NCBI GenBank assembly: GCA_037043015.1
Contig: CM073321.1
Coordinates: 25,247,510-25,311,509, forward strand
DNA length: 64,000 bases
From: Bryum argenteum
Lineage: Eukaryota; Streptophyta; Bryopsida; Bryales; Bryaceae
Direction of reading: 5' to 3'
The position numbers and the translations under genes were made by a program. This document shows positions 55,738 through 64,000 of the stretch, one piece after another. Positions within the stretch are counted from its first letter, which is position 1; the number at the start of each line of letters is the position of its first letter. Under the pieces are notes generated by a model. That model did not search any database. It was given only the letters and a program-made list of their open reading frames with translations, and was not told the DNA's origin.

Positions 55738-56824
55738 TGACGGCGCTAGGTTGACAAGGGTTAGATTTAGAAAGATTCCCTGGCATGGGGTTTTGTCCTC
55801 TTCTGGGATGCCAGGGAGGATCCACTACTTAGCCGAGGGAAGGATACTCCCTCAGGGTCTTTTCTGTGCCTTTGTAATACCCTAATTCAGCTACAAGTAT
55901 GCCCTTTCTTCCATCCCCCGTGTGTATGTGTGTGTGTGAGTGAGTGTGTGGGTGTGAGTTTGCGTATCCTTTCCAGTTTCCTGTCTTGTATGCGGTGTCG
56001 GGGTTATTGCGGAGTCCAGGAGGCCCTTGCTGTCCGGGCAAGAGGTAACGGTTCCGTCTTTGAACGGAGAGTAGTAAGGAGGGGAGAGAAGCTGGCAGGA
56101 GAGGAGTGCGGCCAACGAACGGCACCTCTTACTTAGGGCACCGCCTAGTCTGTCCGTGTAGCGTCCAGGATTACAGCGGCCAGGAAGGGATTCCGGCCGC
56201 TTAACCGACTCCCGAGGCCGCACTCAGTTGAGTCCCCCTGGGTGCTGAAGTCCGGGTAGGCGGGTTGGTGTCTAGGTAATCGCGGTGAACTCCGGGTCAG
56301 TCGCACCACCCCCCAGTCCAGTAATCCGGGATCTACTAACCCGGGTAGAGAGTTGCGATAACCGGACCATAGGAGAACCGGATACCGACCTTTGTGACAT
56401 GCGCGTGGATCTATAGTCCGGGCGTAGAGGGAGGTATAAGGGAAGTTCCTAACAGGGTAAGGAGAGAGAGAGTCTCGGTGACCTTTCCGGTCACGTTAAT
56501 CAACGGGAGAAGTGGCCTAATCCCCCCACTTATCTAAGTCCGGGAAAATCCCTCTGAGGTGAATACAGAGGCTAAACTAAACCACAAAGACTAAACCCCC
56601 TCTCCTCTCCTGTCCGGGTAGCTCTTCCAGGACAGGATATAGGGCACAGGGGTGATAGGACAGTACCCGGATAGCACAAATCCGGGTTAGCTAACTGGTG
56701 GAAATTGTTGTTCTTGCACTTTACAGGATCTCCGTGGAACGAATACTCGGGTTCTTGTTTGGGAAACCTCTTTTACCACGAAAAAGGGTTATCCGGGCAC
56801 GAATCGGGAAAGCACGTTACGACA
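55738..56824 (+). mobile_element. LTR of element B
   Basis: Starts TGACGGCG after the purine-rich AGATAGGAGAA and ends TTACGACA. Matches the solo LTR at 31311-32359 throughout. It contains a (TG)n-like stretch at 55918-55965 and about seventeen CCGG words in 1.1 kb, mostly as TCCGGG or CCCGG. The flank after the LTR is AT-rich and carries no primer-binding site, so this is a 3' LTR. Confidence 0.7.
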
Positions 56825-57110
56825 GTAAAATCCTCTACATGACAAACATAATTTACAAATCAAATTGAATTACTTAGGTGGACTTAAGGATGCATATGAA
56901 TCATACAAAAATCATGGGTTAGATACAATGCCTCCATGATGATTAGTTTTCACATGATTATATGATTACTAACAAATGTATAGACTAGGCCAACAAGTTT
57001 GCAAAAGAAACATTTATGGATCAAAATGTATTTCAGAAGTGTTAAGCAATACTGAATAAGAAAATTATATCTTGCCATACAACTACAAAAATCTACAATT
57101 AGTTCTCGTC
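56825..57110. other. AT-rich flank, nothing recognised
   Basis: About 290 bp of AT-rich DNA separate element B from the minus-strand retroelement pieces. No gene or repeat seen. Confidence 0.5.
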
Positions 57111-57175
57111 CATTGTTGCACCGCTGGGGTCTACATCGGCATCATTCGTACCCTCCAGAAAATCTTCCCCCGCGC

Positions 57176-57403
57176 CTAATTAAAGTCTACAGGCCGTTGA
57201 TCAAGTCCTCCTCGCTGATCCATCTTCTTTGGAGCAGCTTGTACTTCTTCTTTCCCCTCTGGTCTTTTGTCGAACTGAGTCTCTTCTCCAAGCGTAAACT
57301 CTCTTGCCAAGGCTACAAGGACCACAATCGTAACAACTCTTCTCCTTGTCCAGCAAGTGATTTTCCTTGGGTTGGATTCATTGGATTGCTCTAGATTCAT
57401 CAA
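57176..57403 (-). pseudogene. Short frame just inside the minus-strand element
   Basis: A 75-codon frame begins MMNLEQSNESNPRKITCWTR about 150 bp downstream of the primer-binding site and becomes Lys/Glu-rich. Its position suggests the start of a gag-like protein, truncated near 57.1 kb. No domain recognised. Confidence 0.35.
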
Positions 57404-57553
57404 GCAGTCACTCTAATCCTCGGATTGCTTCCTCCTCTTAACTCTAAACTCGCACTTGCAACTTCTAGAGCGGCAGCGTCCACCTTGTACCGATCAGTTA
57501 ATAACCCGGTCAGTTTGGTCCGCTGGACTCCTTGGCTTATCAGCCTCAAAGAT

Positions 57554-57570
57554 TGCTGGCAGCGGCGCCA
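57554..57570 (-). promoter_or_regulatory. Primer-binding site of a minus-strand LTR element
   Basis: The minus strand reads TGGCGCCGCTGCCAGCA, six bases after a CA that would end an LTR. The plant tRNA-Asp-type primer site is TGGCGCCGTTGCC followed by GGGG, so 12 of the first 13 bases agree. This orients the LTR to the right (57577 upward) and the internal region to the left. Confidence 0.55.
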
Positions 57571-57576
57571 AAAAGA

Positions 57577-58568
57577 TGCTTCAGCACTATCACTATGTCA
57601 AAACACCTTTATCAAAAGTTAGACCAAAATCACACTTCCCAAGTTCAAACTAGAACTTCAGGACTTTGATCCAGGTTATCGTGCCGTGGGGATTCTAGTT
57701 GTGATAAGCGTCCGGAGTGTCTAGCTAAAGAAGCTACACCTGTATAACCAGCAACCGGATTACTTCTCTAATTGTGTTTGTTTAGCATTTGTTGCCCTTC
57801 AAAGGGATCTTTTCTGTGTTTAGAGAGTAGCAAACTAGCACACTCCTTCCATTTGATTTGAGTGATAGAAAGATCCACAACATACACTCTACTTGCTCTA
57901 GGTTATTCCGTTACAAGACCCTCAACTACCGGACATTCCACATGGGTAGCAAGTCACTATAGAAGTTGTCCGAGTCAACTTCTAAGAACACAAACTAACA
58001 CGTTATCCGGATCACTACACTCTCCGACAAAACTCGAGGTATGCTCACAACTTTCCGGACGGCCATTCCAAACAGCAGAGAGTTAGCTACGAGAGATCTA
58101 GACCCAATCCCGACTACTCGTTCCGGTGGTTCCAACTCGCAAGAGTACTCCCTCTTACGTATTTAGTCCAGACCTTGGATCTTGGCAAAACCTACTCTCC
58201 GGATGCACTGCTACACGGACTTCTTGAGCTACATATTAGTTCTACCTACCTAGTCCGGACCCGGACAAAGCATAACATTCCCAACAACAAGGGACTAATC
58301 CAGCAATACTTCACACACACACACACACATCCGGAAAATGAAAACAACAAAGATCTGGATTCTTGGCATGAAAGCGAGTACACTAAAAAAGACTTCAAGA
58401 GGGGTACATCCTCTCAAGAAATACCCCAAAATCATCCAGACTTCCCTCAGATCCACATTTTATGTAATCCGGAGAAGCCGAGATACCTATCTTCTCCGAC
58501 AGTCTTGTCCTATTTTCCTAATCCGGACTCCCTAAACTGCCTCCTACTACTAGCTTACTTGCCTAACA
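57577..58568 (-). mobile_element. Probable LTR on the minus strand (boundaries approximate)
   Basis: On the minus strand the proposed LTR would start TGTTAGGC (58568 downward) and end GAAGCA at 57577, directly before the primer-binding site. It contains a (CA)n run at 58310-58330 and many TCCGGA words. There is no second copy in the window to confirm the ends, and terminal inverted repeats are weak, so only the left end is well supported. Confidence 0.35.
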
Positions 58569-58595
58569 AAAATTCTATGTGGATAACCAATTTAC

Positions 58596-59786
58596 TTAGA
58601 CGTTGGCGCCTTCCTCGATCCGCGCCTTCGTACTCGGTGGGGATCCAGACTCGCAAGCCCCAGATACTATCGCCACCACAATCCAGTCAAAGGGCCCATC
58701 GACCTCCATCTTGCCTGCGACTAGTACAACTACTGCGGTTTCCAGGTCGAGCAACAGCGTTCGTTGGGACTCTTGCTGCATCGCTACTGTGGTTGTTGCA
58801 AATCCCTTTGTAGCTCTGCTCGGTGCAAGTCCTCTCCTACAGTCTCCAACCAAACAAAATTCCCATGGATTGCTAAACGTGAACCCTTGTCGCTCGGGAT
58901 ACGAACTTGAGTAGGTATCAGATCTCTGGAAACTCTAACGAGGGTAGAACTCCAGACAACAAGGAATGGAGGCAGATACGAGTTGCTCTTTGTCTCTCTG
59001 TCGCATTCTTGTTGAGCTAGGGTTTTACCTTCTCCTCTCACCGCCTCTCCTTCGGGGTCAGCCCTCTAGGAGGTTCCATCTCGACTATCGTTGGGAATGG
59101 CCTAGCAGCTGCGGAAATACTCGGATAAAGGGCCGCTGCAGACTCCGCCTGCATCTTCATCTTCTCAATGATTGGAGTTAACCCGATCTCACCCTCTCTA
59201 GTCAAACCACTTGCTTTTCTTACTCCGGGCGGAGTGGAAAATCCGTCTAGGGGGTTACTGCTCCGGACCTTCGGGATAATTTGATTAAACTTGGCCACGA
59301 TTGTTCTGCCACCTGATTCTGTTGACTCTTCAAGAGCTCATTATCTCGTCGAATGTTCAGCAAATCGACCTCAAGGGGTATTGCAGGGAAGCCTAATACT
59401 TTGTTGTAATCGGGATTATCAAATGCCAAGGAGTCAAGCACACTTCCTATGACCAAACCGCTAGAACTAGTTGAAGTACTAGGTCGACTAGTCAATGTAC
59501 AAGCCTCCTTCCCCTTTGCAATGGCCCTCTTAAGCCCCACTATACGTTGTTGATGAGATGAGATGGAGTCACTAGCTCTTTGCATGTCCTCTTTCAGCTG
59601 TTGATTCTCTTCCTTCAAGCGTTGATTTTCTTCCATCAATTCCTGAATCTGGTCCTCTCTTGCATTAACATGCTCCATCTCGACTTGCGAATCTCTTGGT
59701 GGAAATTTGTCCAGCACGCCCTCAGCCACAACAACCTCCACCTCTTGGGGCTCCATGCTTCCACCAACTGCATGTGCCATCTCCAC
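58596..59786 (-). pseudogene. Coiled-coil protein upstream of the minus-strand LTR
   Basis: The frame 59786-59247 (179 aa) has a strong heptad coiled coil about residues 40-75 (QIQELMEENQRLKEENQQLK), then S/T-rich sequence and LGFPAIPLEVDLLNIRRDNE. Near 59290 a one-base shift leads into AKFNQIIPKVRSSNPLDGFS, GLTREGEIGLTPIIEKMKMQ and a stop at 59038. Further weak frames (59041-58784, 58853-58596) carry on toward the LTR. Placement before an LTR parallels the element B ORF, and a coiled-coil gag-like role is plausible, but sequence similarity to B was not evident. Confidence 0.45.
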
Positions 59787-59852
59787 ATCTACTATGGTGG
59801 AGAACTAGCTGCACCGGAGCTTACTGTCCTACTAGGGTTAATGAAGCCATAG

Positions 59853-60640
59853 AAATAGGTTGTTGTGATAGCGCTAGCCTTTTCCGCTTATTCCTTTCCA
59901 ACGTTTTGCATCAAGGTAAAACTATCTTGTGAAAGCTATGAGAGCCGGAATGGGGCGAGGAGTCTGACCTAAAGTCTACCTTTAATGGTTTTTCAGTCTC
60001 GAGAACCACCCGGGATTCCCTATCGCCCATACTCAAATCTCCGAGAAACCATTTTGTACACAAGGAACATGACCCTTGCCTTCTAAACACCTCATGGTAG
60101 ACCAATCGATCCTCTTCTTCAATATGATCTCTACATGAATACCGCCGACTAAAAATAATGCCACATAGTTCTTGCTCAGTAACTTTGTCTTGTGTAGAAG
60201 TTGGTTAATTTGAAGAAGTTAATTTGAACAACGGAGATGGCAAAAATGGGTGGCACCAGAACTATGATTTTCATATGGTCCACGCCATTCCAACAATCTC
60301 CTTGATGTTATGGAATCCAAGCACATATATCCCAAGGCAGCCAATGCATTCTCCACCAAGTGGTTAGCACAACACATTTGGCAAGAAGAGTATAATATGA
60401 GGTACTTAATGCCACACATTCGAGCCCTCACCCTCAGCCACCGAGCCACCTTTGTTACCCTTCCCGAATCCCTCTCACCCGCCCGATACCCTACTCACCT
60501 GCCCCGGACCCCCCACACTCGCTCTAATCCGATCCTTACCCGCACCCCCCTCACCCCCTGTTAATAGGCCCTGACTTGCTCCTAATCCGCACCGCACCCC
60601 TCCTACCCGCCCCGACCCGCTCCGACAAGAATTCAAGCGC
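59853..60640. other. No gene; C-rich tail
   Basis: No convincing gene. From about 60430 the sequence becomes rich in CACCCGCCC and CCCTACC words, like the 9.6-10.0 kb foldback units, and runs up to the foldback element. Confidence 0.45.
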
Positions 60641-60650
60641 CACATTAATC

Positions 60651-61487
60651 CCAGGTGGCGCGTACGTGGCAGCCAAGTGGCTTAGTTTTCACCTAAACCC
60701 TTGCCACGTTGTCGGTTTTTTACCTAAACTAAAAGTCAACAGCCGTTTGACCATATTGGGCAAGTGAGAGTTCAATCGACCAGGCAAGTCGTGCGGGCGG
60801 CGTGCTTGCTCGGTTTGACAACCTTGCCTAGAATGCGCATTGAAAAGCCGTGTCGTCGCTCAAATACTTATAGTCAAAATTGGTCTCCCGCATCTCTTCT
60901 TCATACGGTGAAAACTGAAAACTAGCAATAGTTGACTATAGGTGGAGAAAAACTAATCTCCATCTAGTACATATGACACCCTTATGGCATTTACTTTTAT
61001 CTTCAAAAAGCCATTAGCACTCTTGATTTGTATTTTCTCTAAGTGTTTGCAAATTTATCAAGCACAACATTAATCATTGCTAACAAAGCTATATACTACT
61101 TTCAGTATAATCTCCTAAAAGACTAAGAATCTACTCCTTGTAACTACGTGTTTTGTCTTCAAAACTAGCTAAGCCTCTTAGATACCTTCAAAGGCTTTCG
61201 GAATGAGAGTGGAATCTGCTCAATTTGTTCTCATTTTCCATTTTCCATTTCTACAAAAATCTAGTACTTCCATTGCGTGCGAATCATATAGCTAAGACGA
61301 AGGTTGTCAAACCGGGCAGACAAGCCGCCTCCTCGCCCGCCCGACTTGCTCGCCTGATTGCCCTCTCGCTAGCTCAATATGGTCAAAGGGTTGTTGAATA
61401 TTAGTTGAGGTAAAAAACCCACGAAGTGAGGAGGGTTTATTCGAAAGCTTAGCCACTTGGCCGCCACGTACGTGCCACGTGGAACTG
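60651..61487. mobile_element. Foldback element with about 190-bp inverted termini
   Basis: 60651-60841 and 61303-61487 are inverted copies of each other. Left GCGCGTACGTGGCAGCCAAG matches the complement of right GGCCGCCACGTACGTGCC, and phrases around GTCAACAGCCGTTTGACCAT and GGTTTGACAACCTTG also pair. The 460-bp interior is AT-rich without coding. A third copy of the terminus is at 10110-10330. Long inverted ends suggest a Mutator-like or foldback MITE. No 9-bp duplication was found at the boundaries I chose. Confidence 0.65.
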
Positions 61488-62150
61488 ATAATAGGGCAAG
61501 TACTTCCATGGCAAGGAAGGTGCTTTTTGGGCTGGAGGAGGTTTGAAGGGGCAGGGCAACTTTCTAGGAGGCAAGGCAGGTTTCAATGACATAGGGCGAA
61601 TTTCTGCACGAGGGTGCGGTTCTCTAAGGTGGGCCAAATTCCCCAATTAGAGAGGACAGATTGTCCAAGGGGTGGATTCCACAAATGTAAGGCGGATGCT
61701 ATGTTTTACAATTGGTGTATACAAGTTTAGGTGAGAATAAGTGAATTTCTGTAATCAAATAAAAACCATGCAATTAAATATTACATATAAAGATAAGGAC
61801 ACTCAGTGAATATGGGAAGGCTGCTAAATATATTATATGAATCAACAAAACTCAAAGGACACATATTATTGTAAGAATCCGTGCAATCCTTATACATACA
61901 ATAACTATACGCTTAATTTAGAGATCCGTAAATTAAATAGCCAAATTACAGAAACAACACATTAAGCTTGGTCCAACAAAACGGATGCTTGTCCAAGGCC
62001 CCAATAGTATCGGACACTGTCAACTTTTTGGAGACATCTGGGTGTTGGAGGCCTTGCAAGTTGTAGCAGAGATGCTTGTGATTGTGGGCACGATCACACT
62101 AGTGTGCCATGAAGTACCTTCTATCCTATAACACCCATATCAATCAAAAA
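61488..62150. other. Non-coding, G-rich then AT-rich
   Basis: 61490-61690 is rich in AGGGC, GGGGCAGGGC words, mirror-like to the C-rich flank on the other side of the foldback element. The remainder is AT-rich. No gene. Confidence 0.45.
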
Positions 62151-62160
62151 ATTCCATAGC

Positions 62161-62259
62161 ACGGCAAAAATCCCTCCATTGTTCTAGGATGCCATGGCAA
62201 AAATCCCTCCATTGTTTCGTTCTACCATGGCAAAAATCCCTCCATTGTTCTAGGATGCA
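62161..62259 (+). repeat. Three tandem copies of a 31-34 bp unit
   Basis: Each unit contains GGCAAAAATCCCTCCATTGT. The first and third continue TCTAGGATG and the middle one TCGTTCTAC. Confidence 0.85.
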
Positions 62260-62588
62260 AGTTCAATAGTTTGATGATTCCAGGATACTCTACGAGGCAA
62301 CCTCCCGCCAGCTTTACAATGACCATGTGCTTTGCTCTTTTGTTGTTGTCATTCGTCATCTGCTTGTCCGCAAAGGGAATCTAACTAGGAATATGTTGTT
62401 GTTTTGTAAGCACCATTTTAGTCACCTTTCCATATCAATCCTGGATACGCTACACCGGCATGGATACGACGCTAACGGTTGATTCTAGCCGCTTAAAAGT
62501 TATGCATTTACAGTGAGCCATAACAACATCCTCGGCTTTTGCTTTCCATGGTTGATGCTCACAAAAAAAAAATTCACTGTCTCTAGCT

Positions 62589-62918
62589 TTACAAATAGTT
62601 CCTCATCTTCAAATGTCCAGTTGCTCCTGGCGGTCTATTTCTTTCGTGATATATAAGTCCAAGCTCCACGGTGTTGGTAGTCAACTCTCTCAGCTTACTA
62701 TCCAACCATGAGTTGTGTTTATAGAAGTTTGTCCAATTACAAAGTCTCTCATGGTTATGAAAAGCTTGCTCCAATGTTTTTGCAGCTGTTCGCACAAAAT
62801 TGGTTTGTCCCATTTCATTCGGACTAATGAAAGACCTATGAATCATGTTAACATTTCGTATCACATAGAAATAAATACCAACTTTACGAGCAAATGCAAG
62901 ATACTCCTCGAGTGGCAT
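62589..62918 (-). CDS. Unrecognised minus-strand frame
   Basis: 109 codons (start MPLEEYLAFARKVGIYFYVI) with protein-like composition, His/Asn-rich in the middle. No domain recognised. It lies about 230 bp downstream, in minus orientation, of the decayed Tc1-like transposase and could be part of the same insertion or chance. Confidence 0.3.
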   Translation of the reverse strand: MPLEEYLAFARKVGIYFYVIRNVNMIHRSFISPNEMGQTNFVRTAAKTLEQAFHNHERLCNWTNFYKHNSWLDSKLRELTTNTVELGLIYHERNRPPGATGHLKMRNYL

Positions 62919-63149
62919 AAGTAGAGTCCCTTACTTCTCACGCATTTGCTTGTTCAAATTGTTCTTCTTTGATCCCTTATTCTTCTTCGAGTTTTGCTTT
63001 TGTTTCTTCGATTGCGATGATGAAGGGTTTGTTGATTTTGTCCCTCCGACAACTTCCTCTCTTTCCTCAAAACTCTTGGAGGAGCCTCCAAGTCTTTATA
63101 TTCATGTTGCTTCCACAAACTTTGGCTCCCTTCACCCTCTATTATAAAA

Positions 63150-63904
63150 TCGCCAAAAACACAGCAAGAACGGGTGCGTCATCTTCCATGAGCAGTCCGT
63201 GTGGCACTCTACTCATAAAATTAATCAACTTGACATTCTAAACCACTTCAACAAAATCCTTACCAAAACGTCTATCTTTGGGGATAAAAACAAGTTGTGA
63301 CTTTTGCCCTCTAGCAAATGCACCCTAAATCATCAAAGAAGTTCTTCCACTTATAAAAGTTGGAACTATACAACTCGATGCACAAAGCTTATATGTATTT
63401 CTCCAAACATGAATCTGTTTAGAAGTTCTTCTAACTTCAAAAGTAGACTCATCTGTCCAAGCAACTCTCTCCCATTCTTTTGTAGTCCACCCAAAATAGT
63501 TTTGAGCAAATGCCAATCGTTTAGATTTGTGACAATGTGCCGGAAAAGGTTTTTTTAACAACAATTTGTCTAATTATGCCATTCTCATGTGAGGCCCTTC
63601 GAATAACCAATCTAGACACTTGAGTAGAACATATGCTAGTGATCTAAGAGAGTGTCGAGCGACAATGAGTTTTTAAAACACGTATGATAGCACGGACATC
63701 TCTATCACTAAGTTTTTTAGCATGACTTCCACTAAAAGGTTTGTATTTATAGGTTCCATCTTCTCGAAATCTTTTCACTATCCTCTGAACCGTTTTAACA
63801 TGGACACTAACAACAGATGCAATGTCAACTCTTGTCTTCCCTGCCTTACTCAAACTTACTATACCAGCTCGAAATTCATATAAAAATTCATCTCTCACCA
63901 TCAT
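63150..63904 (-). pseudogene. Tc1/mariner-type transposase, frameshifted
   Basis: 63904-63644 encodes a helix-turn-helix start (AGIVSLSKAGKTRVDIASVV, then KTVQRIVKRFREDG) typical of the Tc1 DNA-binding region. After a shift, 63564-63325 reads SKRLAFAQNYFGWTTKEWER and VAWTDESTFEV, the W-x-D-E-S/T segment holding the first catalytic Asp. Further down (about 63190) LLMEDDAPVL fits the segment with the second Asp. The usual P-D-L-N-P-I-E segment with the third acidic residue was not found. At least two frameshifts and stops rule out function. Terminal inverted repeats were not located; the right end may lie beyond the window. Confidence 0.75.
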
Positions 63905-64000
63905 CTTGCCTCACAACCTTCACTCAATCACCATACCTCACCAGTCACCACAATCATCTGTTAAAAACCCATTCTGGGATGCTTAAATAAATAAGTAACT

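Larger units (their letters stand above)
53650..56824 (+). mobile_element. Retroelement B: leader, ORF and 3' LTR
   Basis: A CCGG-word-rich leader (about 53650-54038) is followed by an ORF (54039-55635), a purine-rich stretch AGATAGGAGAA and an LTR (55738-56824). ORF and leader match element A and the LTR matches the solo LTR at 31.3 kb, tying the three together as one family. No reverse transcriptase, integrase or protease is visible, and no 5' LTR is found upstream. The copy is therefore 5'-truncated, or belongs to a non-autonomous class carrying only a gag-like ORF. Confidence 0.6.

Noticed and set aside
62589..62918. C-terminal third of the Tc1-like transposase
   Set aside because: Lies in the expected direction but lacks a P-D-L-N-P-I-E segment and shows no continuity with the upstream frames.
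1..64000. tRNA or rRNA genes
   Set aside because: GGTTCGA-type words (for example near 2938 and 3690) were checked by eye and lack a cloverleaf context. No rRNA segment was recognised.

Overview
The window looks like repeat-dense nuclear DNA of a plant-lineage eukaryote. Evidence: a plant-type telomere-like tract (TTTAGGG units) near 18.7 kb, a plant CACTA terminus near 44.9 kb, a Harbinger-type MITE ending in GAGCATCTCCA, GT-AG introns in decayed genes, and two copies of a plant-expanded FCP1/NIF HAD protein with a DLNG-type motif. piggyBac-type ends (6.8 kb), a Tc1-like transposase (63.9 kb) and amino-methyltransferase-like genes fit a non-seed plant or streptophyte alga better than an angiosperm, but the species cannot be named. 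I found no tRNA, rRNA, CRISPR or prokaryotic gene, and no clearly intact housekeeping gene.

Layout. 0-2 kb: AT-rich, with degenerate TCGA-centred palindromes. 3-6.7 kb: minus-strand locus with coiled-coil blocks and an FCP1/NIF-like domain, its gaps holding CCGG-centred palindromes. 6.8-7.9 kb: piggyBac-like MITE and a hAT (DUF659) fragment. 8.6-10.3 kb: GC-rich repeats and foldbacks. 12.2-18.2 kb: old retroelement A carrying two nested solo LTRs of another family, each with a perfect 5-bp target duplication. 18.2-22.7 kb: AT-rich, telomere-like and minisatellite DNA. 22.7-30 kb: the most unusual region, a multi-exon methyltransferase-like gene followed by an FCP1/NIF-like gene, its introns and flanks packed with a TCGA-centred palindrome. 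31.3-32.4 kb: solo LTR of the A/B family. 33.8-35.1 kb: third solo LTR. 35.3-36.6 kb: decayed minus-strand gene. 39-44 kb: minisatellites, a Harbinger MITE and a long diverged tandem array. 44.9-50.5 kb: CACTA-like end, ATGACT repeats, then a second methyltransferase-like gene. 51-53.6 kb: G- or C-rich low complexity. 53.7-56.8 kb: retroelement B (ORF plus LTR). 57.2-59.8 kb: minus-strand retroelement pieces with a primer-binding site. 60.6-61.5 kb: long-TIR foldback. 63.1-63.9 kb: decayed Tc1-like transposase.

Most coding signal is transposon-derived and decayed. Three things stand out. First, two families of short near-palindromes, one centred on TCGA and one on CCGG, cluster around the two FCP1/NIF-like loci. 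Second, the 24-28 kb gene keeps its frame across several kb despite about 14 in-frame stops and only about one frameshift. Third, two independent loci show the C-terminal signature of beta-class amino-methyltransferases. Whether locus, repeats and methyltransferase-like protein form one selfish unit is a hypothesis.
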